A DNA stretch of 64,000 bases from Eumeta japonica (Eukaryota; Arthropoda; Insecta; Lepidoptera; Psychidae). The translations under genes were made by a program, and so were the position numbers. Positions 1-12,086 of the stretch are shown here, in pieces; position 1 is the first letter of the stretch; each line of letters begins with the position of its first letter. Below the pieces are notes generated by a model, which saw nothing but the letters and a program-made list of their open reading frames with translations, did not search any database and was not told the origin of the DNA. The stretch covers positions 186,001-250,000 of the forward strand of contig BGZK01000085.1 in assembly GCA_005406025.1 (NCBI GenBank). The letters are read 5' to 3'.

Positions 1-159
1 GAATCCTAAACGATTAATACAACTTTACATTATTATATCTGTAAAAAATATATTAGAGATACGTAGAATATTAAATTTTATACCTTCCTACTTCAAGGGT
101 ATCAAGTTCTGTGGAAACACCCGGCCCGCTGATTACAATTTCGAATTTGTTTAAATGAG

Positions 160-440
160 CAGGTTCGAGTCAGGACGGGCAAAACGCTCGGGGCGAGGGC
201 GAGGTGTCCGCGCCCGCGCCGGCAGCGCTCGCTGGGCGGCAACATCCGTTCATCACAGTCGAGATGGAGCGTGTTACCGATGACCGGGCGGCATCCTTCA
301 AAGGCTGTCTAACTTCTCGAACGTAGCTTAGATACATGCGAGCCGTGATCTTGTAGCCGACGCTAATGCTGGAGGTTACGCTGTTCTTTAGTGCCATAGA
401 CGAGTCGACCGTCCGTGACGTCAAACCAAACACGAGCAAG
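160..440. other. GC-rich patch with a long minus-strand open frame
   Basis: A GC/CpG-rich block (densest at 175-300) stands out from AT-rich flanks. The minus strand is open for about 89 codons from 439 to 170, with a plausible amino-acid mix, but I recognise no domain. No AG acceptor lies in frame upstream before a stop, so a coding exon is not well supported. It could be regulatory DNA, a UTR exon or a chance frame. Confidence 0.25.
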
Positions 441-629
441 TGTTATAATTATCAGGCCACTATTTCGACGCTGCAGATCGCTGTTTAATAATGAACAGTC
501 GTCACTGACGCGACAATACAAATCCGTAAGTAAATATTTCGCATCTTAATTAAGTACAACGTACTTGTAAATCTTTGATTATCGCCCGATTTGATCTCGC
601 TAGCGATTCCGGTGCCAAGCTTATATGAC

Positions 630-725
630 GAAAAAATATTAAAACGGAAATTCGAATTCCTTTCGAAATTCGAAAATCGGAATTCTTTTCAATTAGGTAC
701 TCGAAAAGAATTTTGAAGTTCCTCT
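630..725. repeat. Short AATTCGAA-rich stretch
   Basis: Repeated, partly palindromic copies of ATTCGAA/TTCGAAAT are packed into about 90 bp. The wording resembles the interior of the MITE-like element at 25463-25768, so this may be a fragment of the same family. No termini are visible. Confidence 0.3.
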
Positions 726-1264
726 GGGACTTGGGGAAATCGAAAGCCTCTATGTTCATTTACAAATTACAGATTACGTGTATGCAAAGATTCATCTATT
801 CAAATGTAAACCCGTTGGTTTATGCGGATTTCCGAAATTGTTTTTGCAATATCGAAATGAAAACTAACCTATATTCACCTCTATATATGAGGCGATAGTA
901 TATTAAATTAACAGAGATCTGTTTCAATGTTAATTCGTAAAAGCAGATGACGGAATTCCGCATTCGTAATAAGTCAGCTCTCAGTATACCTACATGACCT
1001 AGTATTACAGAGCATCGATTGTCAAACAGGTTTAGCAGTAAATTATATACCTTCTTACATACAGGAGTAAAGGCATATGTTTAAAATTCATTTTAAAATG
1101 AGATCTTACGATAAGTAGTAAAAGCTACAATTTTAAAGCAAGGAAATTATAATAACCGGTCAAATATCTCGATTTTTTTTGGAAATTGACTATGTATATA
1201 ATGGTCGAGCATTAAAGAGTGTTGATGCATTATTGATTCTATGCGATTAGAATGTCATTCAAGT

Positions 1265-1500
1265 CTCTTCATAAGACGCGGCATCAGCGAAGGCGGAACG
1301 AGGTAAGTACAAGCGTTCCGTTGACGAAGACGAGCATATTAGCGGCGTACGGGGCACGGGGGGCGGGCGCGGCGGCGGGCGGCGCGGTGCGACCTTGCCC
1401 GCGGGATCGATAGTGCCGAGACGCTGCGCGCCATTCGCCCCGCCCCGATCCGACACCACTTCCGACACCCTGTTACGGCCCGCACGGCCACTCTATACTG
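1265..1500. other. GC/CpG-rich patch with GC boxes
   Basis: About 235 bp of very GC-rich sequence with GGGCGGG-type boxes on both strands (near 1359-1390 and 1436-1446) between AT-rich flanks. Short open frames occur on both strands, as expected where stops are rare. It could be an enhancer or promoter; nothing identifies a gene. Confidence 0.35.
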
Positions 1501-1934
1501 CCTCGTATTGTAGTTTAATCACACCGATTCAAATAAAAATTGCGCCTAAAAAGAAGTCGACTACTTACCTAAAATTAATTCTGAAATGTTTTATAAGAGC
1601 GAGATTTAAGAGTCTAACCCATGACTTTTTTTTTGGTTTATGCGAAACATTAAACAAAAATTAAAAACATGCGATATGGAGAGTTCGATCATCGTTTTAT
1701 TTTTTTTAATTAATGAACGTTACATCAGATATTTTGTTTATCCGCATCTAAATATCTAGCGCTGTATAGTAACAAATTTTAAACAACGCTACGCTGTCAC
1801 CTCCAAGTACCTACACCGGCCGGCTCGTAGTCGGAGGTCAGTGGAGCGCTAATCGCTCGTACCCGAGTAACGAGATAAACGCCGTGGTCCATTTACCTAA
1901 CGACCATACGTATTCGAAATCTGGTGATTTTTCC

Positions 1935-2045
1935 CGGTGGCAATAACGAGACCGGACTCCGGCGCGCGGCGCACGTGGGCCGGAGTCGCGGCGCCGTCTC
2001 TTTCCCGCCCGCCCAAAACGGCCCGTCGCGTAATGCGCTTTTAGA
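1935..2045. other. GC-rich patch with hairpin and E-box
   Basis: A GC-rich patch containing the inverted pair GACTCCGG / CCGGAGTC around a core that includes a CACGTG E-box (about 1971-1976). The minus strand is open for 78 codons across it, without recognisable content. Confidence 0.3.
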
Positions 2046-2257
2046 CCGCAATTTGTCTCTATAACCCCGTTCATATACGAATCGATTTAGTATTTTATTT
2101 TGAGCTAGATGCGTCCAAAGCTTATTCTATTCAGATTTTTGGTCAAACAAACGGACCTTTATTTCGGTAGGTGCCCATGTGAAATCCATAACAATACAGC
2201 ATAAAACAAATTAATACAGTAAGTATGAGGTAATCAATTACGGGCTTATAAGTCTCA

Positions 2258-2325
2258 ACGCCCACTTATACAAAGCTATAATCAAGTCTTTGAAAAATAT
2301 TTGAAAGCTTTGTATAAGTGAGCGT
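2258..2325. repeat. 20-bp inverted repeat, pre-miRNA-sized hairpin
   Basis: Arms 2258-2277 and 2306-2325 are complementary over 20 bp with one mismatch (core CACTTATACAAAGCT) around a 28-nt spacer. The 68-nt fold has the size of an insect pre-miRNA, but I match it to no known miRNA. It could equally be the remnant ends of a small MITE. Confidence 0.45.
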
Positions 2326-2409
2326 AACATCGATTTAAATAAATTTAAAAAGCATCAACTAGCTGCACTTGGTCCCAATTAACAACCAATCAATTTCATA
2401 CATTTAATT

Positions 2410-2470
2410 AAATACTTAAATGGAGAATTTTCCATTAAATTCTCCATTTCAATGGAGAATGGAGAAATAT
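2410..2470. repeat. Short direct/inverted repeats of AATGGAGAAT
   Basis: AATGGAGAAT and its complement ATTCTCCATT recur within 60 bp, giving a 13-bp hairpin (AAATGGAGAATTT / AAATTCTCCATTT) followed by further direct copies. Probably local slippage and inversion. Confidence 0.5.
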
Positions 2471-3655
2471 AATGAATAAGATTTCTTCCTCCATCTGTCA
2501 ATTATACAATATTAGGAATTTGACAGTTCAAGAAATATCATCCAATTACATTGATCATATTAACAGTATCCGAACAAATAACTCGTTGTCAATAATAAAA
2601 TTCAATCTACCGTTCTATCTTTTAATATTTTGGGACAATCCAAGAAAGGCGATCCAATGTCTCCAAAATCTTCCAATACCATAATAAAAATAAGTATTCA
2701 AAAAGATGGCGCAATACTATAGATGCATAAAAAAGAGATGTACTATTCGACGGCGAAAAATGGCTCAAAGTGTACATGATGTCTTTGTCTCACGTTTTAC
2801 GATACCATTTTGCAATGCCAAAGTAAGAAAAAGGGAAAAAACTTATTTATTATTTGACATGTGAACCAAAATGTCATACCGTAAAGTTCATTTTTAAATG
2901 CAAAGAGAACGAGTAACAATCATTTTGTTATTGGAAGACAATAAGTCCTATTTTTTTTACAATTTACAAAAGCCGTTCTAAAACAAGACATGGGTGAAGT
3001 GGTTCAAAGTTTTTTGGTGGAATGTATGAAAATCTCATATATATTTCATATAAATCAATAAAATCTCATATAAATCATAGTATATTTTTCTTCGTAATAA
3101 AGCATAATGTAGTAATCATCTAAGATTAAAATTAATAACATAATCCTTTAATTTAATAATATCGGTGAAAATATACATGAAAGATTTTGATAATTTCTAA
3201 AGTGTATAAGAGTATAATACGATAATATAAAACTTTCTTCTCATTTAGATAATAAAATTAGATAATTCATTTACCATCAACACTAATGAACATAAAAATT
3301 TATATATAATTTGCTAAAACATAAATTCAAATATAACGTAGTTTTCTTTTGGAATAGGTTTAATCTGTTATATGATTTCCTTTTAGAGATATTTTTAAGA
3401 TTTGTATATATATAAAACAAATAATAAATAAAAAAAAGGCGACTTCATTAGTATAAGAACAGTCTCTACTGTTAAGCGACCGAATAATGTGACAACGCAA
3501 GAAATACGAGACCGGTATTGGTTAAGTCCATTTTCTTTTAAGTCGGTTTATATCAGCTTTTGATATTATTTAAAATGAAGAAATATAAAATACTCATCGA
3601 ATACTCATTATAATACCTGATTGAGCACTTATTATAAATAAAGTAAACTTTGCTT
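2471..3655. other. AT-rich stretch, nothing recognised
   Basis: Strongly AT-rich DNA with short frames only. One plus-strand frame of 70 codons (2472-2684) lacks recognisable content and has the composition of random AT-rich sequence. Confidence 0.4.
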
Positions 3656-3660
3656 AGAAA

Positions 3661-4119
3661 AAAAAATTTGGTTGCCTGTAAAGTCGGTATACGGGCGAAA
3701 GTTTTACGTGACAACGACTTTGAATGGTAAAATCATTTTAATGTGAATATTCATTCGTATAGTAGGAAGAAGGATGAAATAATAGTAACAATTTAAAACA
3801 TTTATTTATACAAAGAATTATATTTAAAACATTAATTTATACAAAGAATCTCGCACTGAATTTCATATTAACAAAATTTTATTTTTACCTTTACACATAC
3901 ATACGTATTTATATACAAATATACATACAATAACTTGCAATACATTTGCAAGCTATGCACTAATCTCTAGCGCGCGGCAGACCGATCATAGTTGAGTGGG
4001 AGAGAGACGCAGATTCGGCGGGCCTCTCGTTCGGTGACTCATCGTTACGTTACCGAGCGTTACACTTTTCAAAGTGACTCCCAGCCGCAACCTAATTTAA
4101 GACGTTGTCACGTCAAAAA
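3661..4119 (+). mobile_element. MITE-like dispersed repeat, copy A (inverted partner at 32804-33280)
   Basis: This 459-bp block recurs almost unchanged as its reverse complement at 32804-33280. Near its ends are the complementary motifs TTTTACGTGACAACG (about 3702) and CGTTGTCACGTCAAAA (ending 4118), i.e. imperfect terminal inverted repeats. About 40 bp outside the left motif is also shared, so that motif is not the exact end. It codes for nothing and includes a CpG-rich segment at 3965-4085 and an AT-rich middle. The structure fits a MITE or similar non-autonomous element; I associate the wording with lepidopteran genomes but cannot assign a superfamily. Confidence 0.75.
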
Positions 4120-6315
4120 GAAATATAATCCTTTTTCATAGCGTTTTAATGTTATTTTTGCATTTTTTAACAGAATACTTCGACGTCATAACGGAAGGTG
4201 TGACGAACTTCACTGAATTAGTGGTAAGCTGTCCGTCTTAGCACTCACTTACTGCGGCCGTTTTTGAGCGCGGGACGGGGCATCTTCTCTTTTTTGTAGA
4301 TATTGTGCGCTACACATGAAGTTAGAGGTATTAATTAGGTACTGTTGGCAAAGAAAGATTTAATGAATTTTAGTTTCGCTGAGGGCATGTTCAAATTATC
4401 TTCATTATCATCTGAACTGCCGACAATATTAGCAAAATTTAAACATGGAAGTAGCATACGCCCATGAATGTATCTAATCAGGCTAATCTTTTTTTTTCAA
4501 GGCCAAACAAAAAAATGAATCGAAAATAGAGAAAATATGTATTGGATTACAAAAAGTTATCGATCTGATCTAATTTTACTATAGGGAAAAATTATGGAAG
4601 TGTTATATAATCTTACTTCCGGTACGTAAAGTTGGTATTTAAATAAAAATCATTAATACAAATTAAAAAATTTGCCATAAAATATGGAACGCGGTAAATA
4701 CTTACCGCGTGTCCCAGACGTGCGGGTCAAGCGGGTGGACGGGGCCAAGTTAAATCGTCCACCACACGTGGCTTGTTAAAAAGTCGGAAGTGGTAATGAA
4801 ACGAGCTCGATTCGTTCAACAAAAAATGTAGTCACATTTGTGCAAGACAAACATGAATGAGGACGATAAGACCGTTCCTCAGCAGTGAAGATACGAGCTC
4901 CTATTATAAATAGCAAGTAAACTGTTTACGACCCAGCTACAAATATTGTACGATTATTCTAAAACTGAGGTATCTTCCCCAATAACATTATCTTCATTAC
5001 TAGACCAGAAAACACAAAATTAAACAAAGCTATTAGAATAGGATGTATAACATATAAAGTAGTTCACAACATACACAAAGCTACAAACTGAAATAGTGGA
5101 AAAGATCTCACCGATCCCTAGATACACAAAGTTAAAATATGTAATAGTAATTTCCACAACAGTAGTGATATCACTTAAATCGTAAAGGTCTCTAAAAACC
5201 CTATTGTAAACACCTGAAAACTGCTGCAAAAAGCTTTGACTCTGATCATATGACAGATTCCATTCATCAAAGGATACTACTCGTCATTACGCAACAATGC
5301 GTACACACAAACCACGCTCAGAACAAGCGATATAAACAAACACCAATGGCCCATCTGCTCACGCTGATACGATTCTGATATGTACTTGGGCTAGGCATGC
5401 ATTATTAGGAAACCGACACGGGCCGTGACGAGTGTGATTGCAATGCAATAACGATGACGATAATGTAGTAAAAAAATATAAGATAGAATTTGCGAGTAGT
5501 CAGCACCTTGTATACGCAAGTCTAAAATGAACTATTCAACGGTGTTTTAATTTTCAAAGTAATGCGTTATTATGAGTGGATTTCCAACCAAATGATAGCA
5601 AAAATAAAACCCAAAATTAAAGGAGTCTCTATATAACAAATGTGTTTTTTAAATGATTTTCTTGGTTTTATTTTTGGTATAGACATTAGACATATCCCAA
5701 TCACTTTTTGTATACTTTTAAATACTGACCACATACACTTACTTACAAGTAATAAAAAATTGGTGTGTTGTTAACAAATGAAAACTACGATTATAAGATA
5801 TTAAAAAATAATAATTAGCACATCCAATAAATGTAGTGAGTTAATGCGGGCTACCTGGAAAACTAAAAACTATTTCTGCGTTTATTTATTTTATTATCCA
5901 CATCTAGACCTTATTGAATGTACATCGTTATACATTGTTTGAAAGTTTTCTCGTCAAAAAACGATCAAAATCTACCATCAAGTCATTTAAATTTATTTTA
6001 GTTTTACAACTATGGCCGCAATGTTGGGTCTTCTTATTTAATTATTATTGGTTACGTTTATCGTGTGCCTAACCGTCTAAATATATAACGGTAACTAGAT
6101 ATGATGTACCGTACTACTAAACCTTTTTTGACTCGAGGTTTCAGTGCAGGCATTCATGCATACGATAATATTTGAGAGACAGATTCTTTATGCAGATATT
6201 TCATAACCCTTAATGCTGGAGGAGTCGGGTTGGGATGTGAAGACAATCTGGTAGTTAGTTTGTAAAAGAATAGAGTTAACGAAATGCAAATTGTGTCGCT
6301 GTCCGTTAGCCTAGG
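4120..6315. other. AT-rich stretch with one small hairpin patch
   Basis: Mostly featureless AT-rich DNA. At 4689-4710 a 9-bp perfect hairpin (ACGCGGTAA / TTACCGCGT, 4-nt loop) starts a slightly GC-richer 100-bp patch ending near 4790. No coding content was recognised. Confidence 0.4.
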
Positions 6316-6530
6316 ATGAGGCAATGCTATCGTGTGCTATATCGAGTCGGCAGGGGATGTCGGCCGACGGGGTGCCGGGTAGCGGCCCGGTGCCCCTCGG
6401 TGCGGCGTCGGCGCTGCGTCACCGGCGCGGGCGGGCGGCCCGTATTTGTTTACGATCGGCACGAGCCGGCAGCACCTGCCGACCGACCGATCGACTGCTG
6501 GGCCTTGCGCTGTCGTTCATCATCGATGTG
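6316..6530. other. GC-rich patch
   Basis: About 200 bp of GC-rich sequence with overlapping plus-strand frames of 78 and 106 codons that give Arg/Ala/Cys-rich chance peptides. No splice-bounded exon or known domain is visible. Confidence 0.3.
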
Positions 6531-6674
6531 CATATCTTTGTATTTCAGTTGATCTTTTTAATAAACATTATTTATGCACTTGAACAACAATATTTTCAAA
6601 GTTTCAACAATCTACTGAGTATTTTCCATAGCGAGTACGATTGATTATTTCGATACTGGAACGTTATTGACCAC

Positions 6675-6800
6675 TATTAGGTGGCGGCGTCGACGTCGGT
6701 GGAGGGCTACGGCCGAAGGGTGGGCCGCAGCGGCCGTCCCGCTCGCACGCCCACGTGCGTGTGACGTCACCCGCGCGCGACGTCACACCACCCCGCGCTA
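6675..6800. promoter_or_regulatory. GC-rich patch with E-box and paired CRE-type sites
   Basis: Within about 35 bp lie a CACGTG E-box (6752-6757), a perfect TGACGTCA CRE (6762-6769) and a second near-CRE CGACGTCA (6778-6785). The two CRE cores sit in a near-palindrome, GTGTGACGTC ... GACGTCACAC. CREs are bound by CREB/ATF-type bZIP proteins and CACGTG by bHLH proteins. The dense grouping suggests an intronic cis-regulatory element. The motif matches are direct; function is inference. Confidence 0.45.
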
Positions 6801-7584
6801 ACCTTATCGTGTGTAGTTTTAGGGTTTCGTATCTAAAAAGTCAAAGCGAAATCTTCGTGGTAAGACTTCAGTGTGTCTGTCTGAAGGTCCTGGTAGTTAA
6901 CACAGTTAGGAAGTCATTTAGCTGCTCTATCGTGGTGTAAGAATTTGATTTTATTTTTCAAAAAATAATATATATAACATTATATGAGATACTGAGATTA
7001 CATGAGAATTTTAAGAATTGATCTTTGTTATATCTTATGTACAGCGCGAGGAGGGCGTATGAAAGAGTTTGCTTTAAGAATTAAAAATACATATTTTGAA
7101 TATTTACTAGTATCAATTTAGATTTATATCTCAAAAGGTACAAAAAAAAAAGATCGTTCTTTGTCTCAAAATATTGCAAACGAAATAAACTAAAATAATT
7201 TCGATCTTACAAATGTTTCACATTTATCATACGAAAAAATCTGGTTCAAACATTACTTTTCTATAAAACGATCTTTTAATTTTTACCTCCTCTCTGTCTT
7301 TCATTTCTCAAAAAATAGGATTATTTTTATAGGCGCGTATTAATTTCAACTGTTATTTATATCATTGGCCAAGCGATATTCCCGTTACCATATTCAATAA
7401 CATAACAATGATGCTCAAAATAAGTTGGGAATTTTAAAGCATTTTTTGAAATCAATTAGTATTTAGTTCTATTACTTCGTAAGACATTCTATTGTAAAAA
7501 CAAATATAGTAGTCGTCCATAAAATTAACCCTCGAAAACCATGATTAAATTAAATACATACATACTTAAAAATAATAAAAGAGG
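6801..7584. other. AT-rich stretch, nothing recognised
   Basis: AT-rich sequence with homopolymer A/T runs. No repeat, gene or RNA signature was found. Confidence 0.4.
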
Positions 7585-7695
7585 AAAGGACCCGACCGCG
7601 CCGCACGGGGGGTGTATCATTTTACGGGCACCAGCTGCGCCCGCACCGCGACGAGACGGCGGCGGTGCCGGCGGCCCGGGTGTGCACCTTTGTTT
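7585..7695. other. GC-rich patch
   Basis: A sharp 110-bp GC-rich patch (GGCGGCGGTGCCGGCGGCCC-type wording) inside AT-rich DNA. The overlapping 60-codon plus frame looks like chance. Confidence 0.3.
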
Positions 7696-7699
7696 TACA

Positions 7700-8765
7700 T
7701 TCATTCACACACCACGCTTTTAGTGCTCAACACTATGCTGCGAGTCTTATAACCAGACATGTGTATCAAGCCACTCGAGTATAAGATAGTTACAAATCCT
7801 TTTTCTTCATTCCCAATCGAGATTACATTTATCGCACAATAAGACGATATCATCCCCCGCTGTAGTATAAAACTTACGTGTGTAAAATTTCACCGCATTA
7901 GAAAAAAAGGATCAAATGTGATAATATTCTCATCTGAAATGTAAAATACCCTCGTATGAAGTCTTCGTTCTAAAAATCCTGTAATTTTTTTTCAGCGTTG
8001 ACAAGGCGACCGACTACTCGACAGTTTGCTTTTAAATAATACTTATAAAGAGAGTATTACAACCTCAATAGGGCCATGGTATCTAAAAGAAACATCGTAA
8101 TAGAGAACAAATAAGTATTTTTCATGACAATTCTGCTAACTCGATTTATGCATACAAAGTTATAAAAGCTACTATAATTGTACAACAAACCAACTATAAA
8201 AGTACGAAAATAATTTCATTTGTAACAGTCATACCTACCCAGTAAACATTCTTTAGCCTAAACGCGATTATATACTTGTCAGTCGCAGATCAGAAAAACT
8301 ACAAATAATGTATATTATTACACAAATATATGAAAATAAAATTTATATATAGGTATCAAAAGAAAGATTTATTCTTCGTACATTTTTAGAAAAAAATCCA
8401 AGATTTTAAATAAATTGTTTTTTCCTGAATTATTGGATTTATGCCTAAAAGGAACAGGAATAAAGAAGTCCAATATTTAATGGACGCACTAACGACAAAC
8501 AACAATAAAAAAACAAACAGAAAGAAATTATGAAAAGACGATTTCTTCGTAAAATGTACAATATACATTTTTGGGATAACTTTAAAACGAAAGTACTCGA
8601 AAATCACAATTGATACAGAAAGTGTAATCATTTAATTTATAATCATAAGACCCTTCCGATCAAATGAATAAGTTAAATTTGAACTACTCTGTTGACGTAT
8701 AACTTTGAAAATCTCATGATGACAGCAGTGCTCAAGTGGTATTTAAAACTGTCGGTCTCGTTTCA
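7700..8765. other. AT-rich stretch, nothing recognised
   Basis: AT-rich DNA. The longest minus-strand frame (8631-8386, 81 codons) is Phe/Ile/Leu-rich, as expected from A/T runs, and carries no recognised motif. Confidence 0.4.
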
Positions 8766-8769
8766 TTCC

Positions 8770-9021
8770 AGATTATGTAGCGCCATCGCTGTCGCGCGGC
8801 GCGACGATTGCGCGTACGCATCCGCATCAATAAATAGATCGAAGCGCGCGGCGCGCTCCGTCTCCGTTATGTCGATACCAGTAACGATACACGTCACGAC
8901 TTTATTAATAAAACGGGCATCGCGCGCCGACTCCACCGGAACGGATCTTTCACGTTCAACAACCTCCGCATCGGCGCCGTTACTGCTCGTCCGCTGCAGT
9001 ATTGAGCGTGCACACGTACTG
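8770..9021. other. GC-rich patch open on both strands, with splice-like borders
   Basis: About 250 GC-rich bp open through the patch on both strands (112 codons plus, 102 codons minus). On plus it is bounded by an acceptor-like TTCATTCCAG and a donor-like CTG|GTAAAA. On minus an acceptor-like TATTATTTTACCAG precedes it, and the frame ends in a stop near 8763. Neither protein is recognised. Because both strands are open and both show splice-like edges, I treat it as a candidate exon or regulatory patch only. Confidence 0.25.
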
Positions 9022-9474
9022 GTAAAATAATAAATTCGACAGATTATTATTAAAATTGTGGGATATTTCATTGTATTTAATTACTGATTAGCCCTAGAAA
9101 GAACGGAATACCTACTGAAGCACAAAATCAATACCTTCGAATGTCCAAATGGCGCGAGGACTGAAATTGCAAGATCTAGAGCGCGATGTGAAACTATGCT
9201 TTTTATATAATAATATACGCTATATTGATGGATTAAAAAAAACTTCAAAAAATACAGACCTTTATATTATAACAAAACCCATTGTTATCTTAAAGTAGAC
9301 TAATGTACGTACCGGACCTATTACTTAATTCAATCAAATATTTTATTTTAATATTCTCATGAAGCTCAAAAATAATGTCACACCATTTATAAATAAATTA
9401 TGGCATTAATGTCAACAATAATCGCAGGACAATCAAACTGTAACTCAACAGTGATTACTTTATCGTAAAATACG

Positions 9475-9560
9475 TACGGCACAGAGACGCGCGAGCGCCA
9501 GCCGCCGCGACCGCACACGCGGAGCTTTCCCACGCTCGAATTTGTAACGGCCTGCCTTTG
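9475..9560. other. Small GC-rich patch
   Basis: An 85-bp GC/CpG-rich patch (GCGCGAGCGCCAGCCGCCGC wording) in AT-rich DNA, without recognisable coding content. Confidence 0.3.
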
Positions 9561-9958
9561 ACATTGCCTAGATACGACTAAACTTGTTGACATTCATTAC
9601 GGGAATTAATTTATAAGTTCATAAGATGTTTCTAAAAAACATTTAGTTTTTCACCAGCAGTTACGTAGGTTTCCAAGTCAGAGCTCGTCCAAAGAAAACA
9701 TAAGTTAATTACGTATAATAGGTATATTTTTAATTTCCCGACCTTTTTAACACTTCACTGGATAACTCTTGTAAACTTAAAAACCGGCTCATCGAAGTCT
9801 CATCGTAAGTGATGTTTTTTAAAAAGTCATAATTTTATTTACATATTTTTTATTTTATTAATTTAAAGAATTGTTTTTATAAGGTTTAATTATAGCAATA
9901 AAAAAATTAATACTTCTTTAGACGCTTTTAAGATTTTTGCTGGGTAGTATCTAAATGC

Positions 9959-9995
9959 TTTGACCGTGACGGAAGTATCGCTTAACAGCTACAGT
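9959..9995 (+). repeat. Direct repeat copy 1 (GACCGTNACGGAAGTA)
   Basis: The motif TTTGACCGTGACGGAAGTA followed by an AGCTA-type tail recurs in the same orientation at 10415-10451 with several substitutions. The two copies are 456 bp apart. They could be ends of a degraded element or a local duplication. Confidence 0.45.
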
Positions 9996-10414
9996 CCGCT
10001 TTCATATAAGTACACGCATCAGGCGCATTTCGTGGTTTTTGCTGAGGGATACCTCAATGCTCTGATAATAAGGTCTCAGCTGAAATAAAAAATTTACCAT
10101 TGTTTGAATTAAACGTTTCGTTAAAATTATGTTTACATGGCAAGGGCTGTACCATGTTTGAATATGTTAATAAAAAACCCATGAGATTGAACCGTTCAGC
10201 TATCGGATTGTTTCATGTTATTTCCGAGTGCTGTACTAATTTTATTCGTTATTTAATATTTTATGTCCATGAACAAAAAAGAGCAACCGCAACCCCCCTT
10301 GAGTTTTTTTGTCCATTCTTTTCGAGGTAAATCATCATTTGGAATGAGTGTAGTATAATGTAAGTCCATTACGTACGAAATATTTTTAATATATTTTTGA
10401 TTTCATTTGATTCA

Positions 10415-10451
10415 TTTGACCGTAACGGAAGTACTACCTAAAAGCTATAAG
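10415..10451 (+). repeat. Direct repeat copy 2 (GACCGTNACGGAAGTA)
   Basis: Second, diverged copy of the 37-bp repeat at 9959-9995. The DNA between the copies is AT-rich and codes for nothing I recognise. Confidence 0.45.
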
Positions 10452-10454
10452 GTG

Positions 10455-11945
10455 GTTCATTTTTAATAAGCAGCTGAGCCCGCCGCTCGTTCTTTCCAGG
10501 TAACCAGAGTGAACGCCCCTATTTTTTATATCGAGCCATCTCGTTTACAATAATGATGCGGACACCGATCTATATAAATCTATCATATTTATTGATTTTT
10601 AGTTTAGTATTATCTGTCACAACACTAAACAAAAAGTTCTACTCTTTTGTTTGACGCGTAAGAATTACACGAACATATTTTTTTTAACTTCTTATGGCAA
10701 TAGCGAATATAACCGCTTGAAACCCCATTCATAATTACTTTTGGCATTGCACTTTTCCTCGGATTTGAAATAAACGCTTTTCGTTAATCCTAACCAGAAA
10801 AGATATAGCCGTTCACATTGTATTTCATACATAATCAGATAGCCAGTGTCCGCGACATCAAACATTCCTCATTCGATAAGACAAAACAGATCATTCGGTC
10901 TTTGATCCTGCCTTGGAGTTATGATCACACTGAACAGTTCCTACGAGTTACGGGACAAGTAATATGAAACACCTCATATTTTCGTTTTTGTTGTCATCCA
11001 TAAAACTTTTTCTATAATTTCATTTTATACAAACTACCTATTTACGCTGAACGCAAATACAATTACCATAAAAAAATTGCTAGCAGTTCAGACAAATTTT
11101 GAAATTTGTAATCTCACGGCTGCCACAGGAAAGGTATTTATTGCCTAGCGTGGGGTAAACATGTATCGAAATATTTTATGTTCAATTAAGTTTAGTATAT
11201 TTAGGAAATTTATAAACCTTGTAAATTTGTATGTTCAAGAAATAATATTTTTTTATAAGTATTTCTATTAAAACCCCTAGTTTGCGGAGATCGATTTATC
11301 AAAATGAATATTTTAATCCGATCTTAGATATTTGACGCTGTGATATGTGCTAACCATCCAATGGTTGATTGCATGTGTGTAGTACTAATATGGAGATATT
11401 CGCCATCAGCAAACGTCTGCTTCACGATTATTTTGGTCATTAGGGAATCAGACATGTTTAGGTAAGCTCGACAAAGCTTCTAGTAACATACACCAATTTA
11501 AATTAAGATTTAAAATTTAGATGAAATGTACGTTTTAGTACATTGCATTGCCTGATGAAAGATTATTTCGCTCGATCGAGCGTATTATCTTGCGCAGAAC
11601 AATGTCGAAATTATGTTGAAGTTGGAACGGTATTTTAAATACTACATTGACGGCCTTAAAATGAAAAGAATGGGGCCGCACCAAAATCAAAAATGGCAGT
11701 TATAGAAGAAATGGATTTTTTTAAATGTACTAACTAATAATGTCCTCACGTGGCTAGAATTTTTGATACAAGCTAGAAAAACAATTACTATTATTTTTCT
11801 TCGAGAAAGCATCTGAAAAAAGAGCTTCGATGATATGATATCGAAATGAAATCAAGAATTTGGCTCTACCAAAAAAAAATATATTAGTACAAATAAGTTT
11901 CCGCCGTTTTTTGTCAATAATATAATATTTATTGTGAAAGAATGG
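10455..11945. other. AT-rich stretch, nothing recognised
   Basis: Uniform AT-rich sequence up to the mariner relic. No gene, repeat array or RNA feature was found. Confidence 0.4.
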
Positions 11946-12054
11946 TCATTTATTTTCCATCACTAGCAACTACTTTTTTCATCTTTCAGGCAGCGTTCGA
12001 ATTCCAAGTCTGAAGAACTCCTTAACTTTTGAGACTATCCACGAATCAACCCAA

Positions 12055-12086
12055 TTTTTGGTATCATCATATGATGATACCAAAAA
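12055..12086. repeat. 32-bp perfect palindrome inside the mariner relic
   Basis: Sixteen bases ending in ATCATCAT at 12070 are followed directly by their exact complement, with no loop. A palindrome is not expected in a transposase coding region here, so it looks like a secondary inverted duplication. Confidence 0.8.

Noticed and set aside
2472..2684. 70-codon frame after the AATGGAGAAT repeats
   Set aside because: Asn/Ile/Ser-rich composition typical of random A/T-rich DNA, with no motif or splice border.
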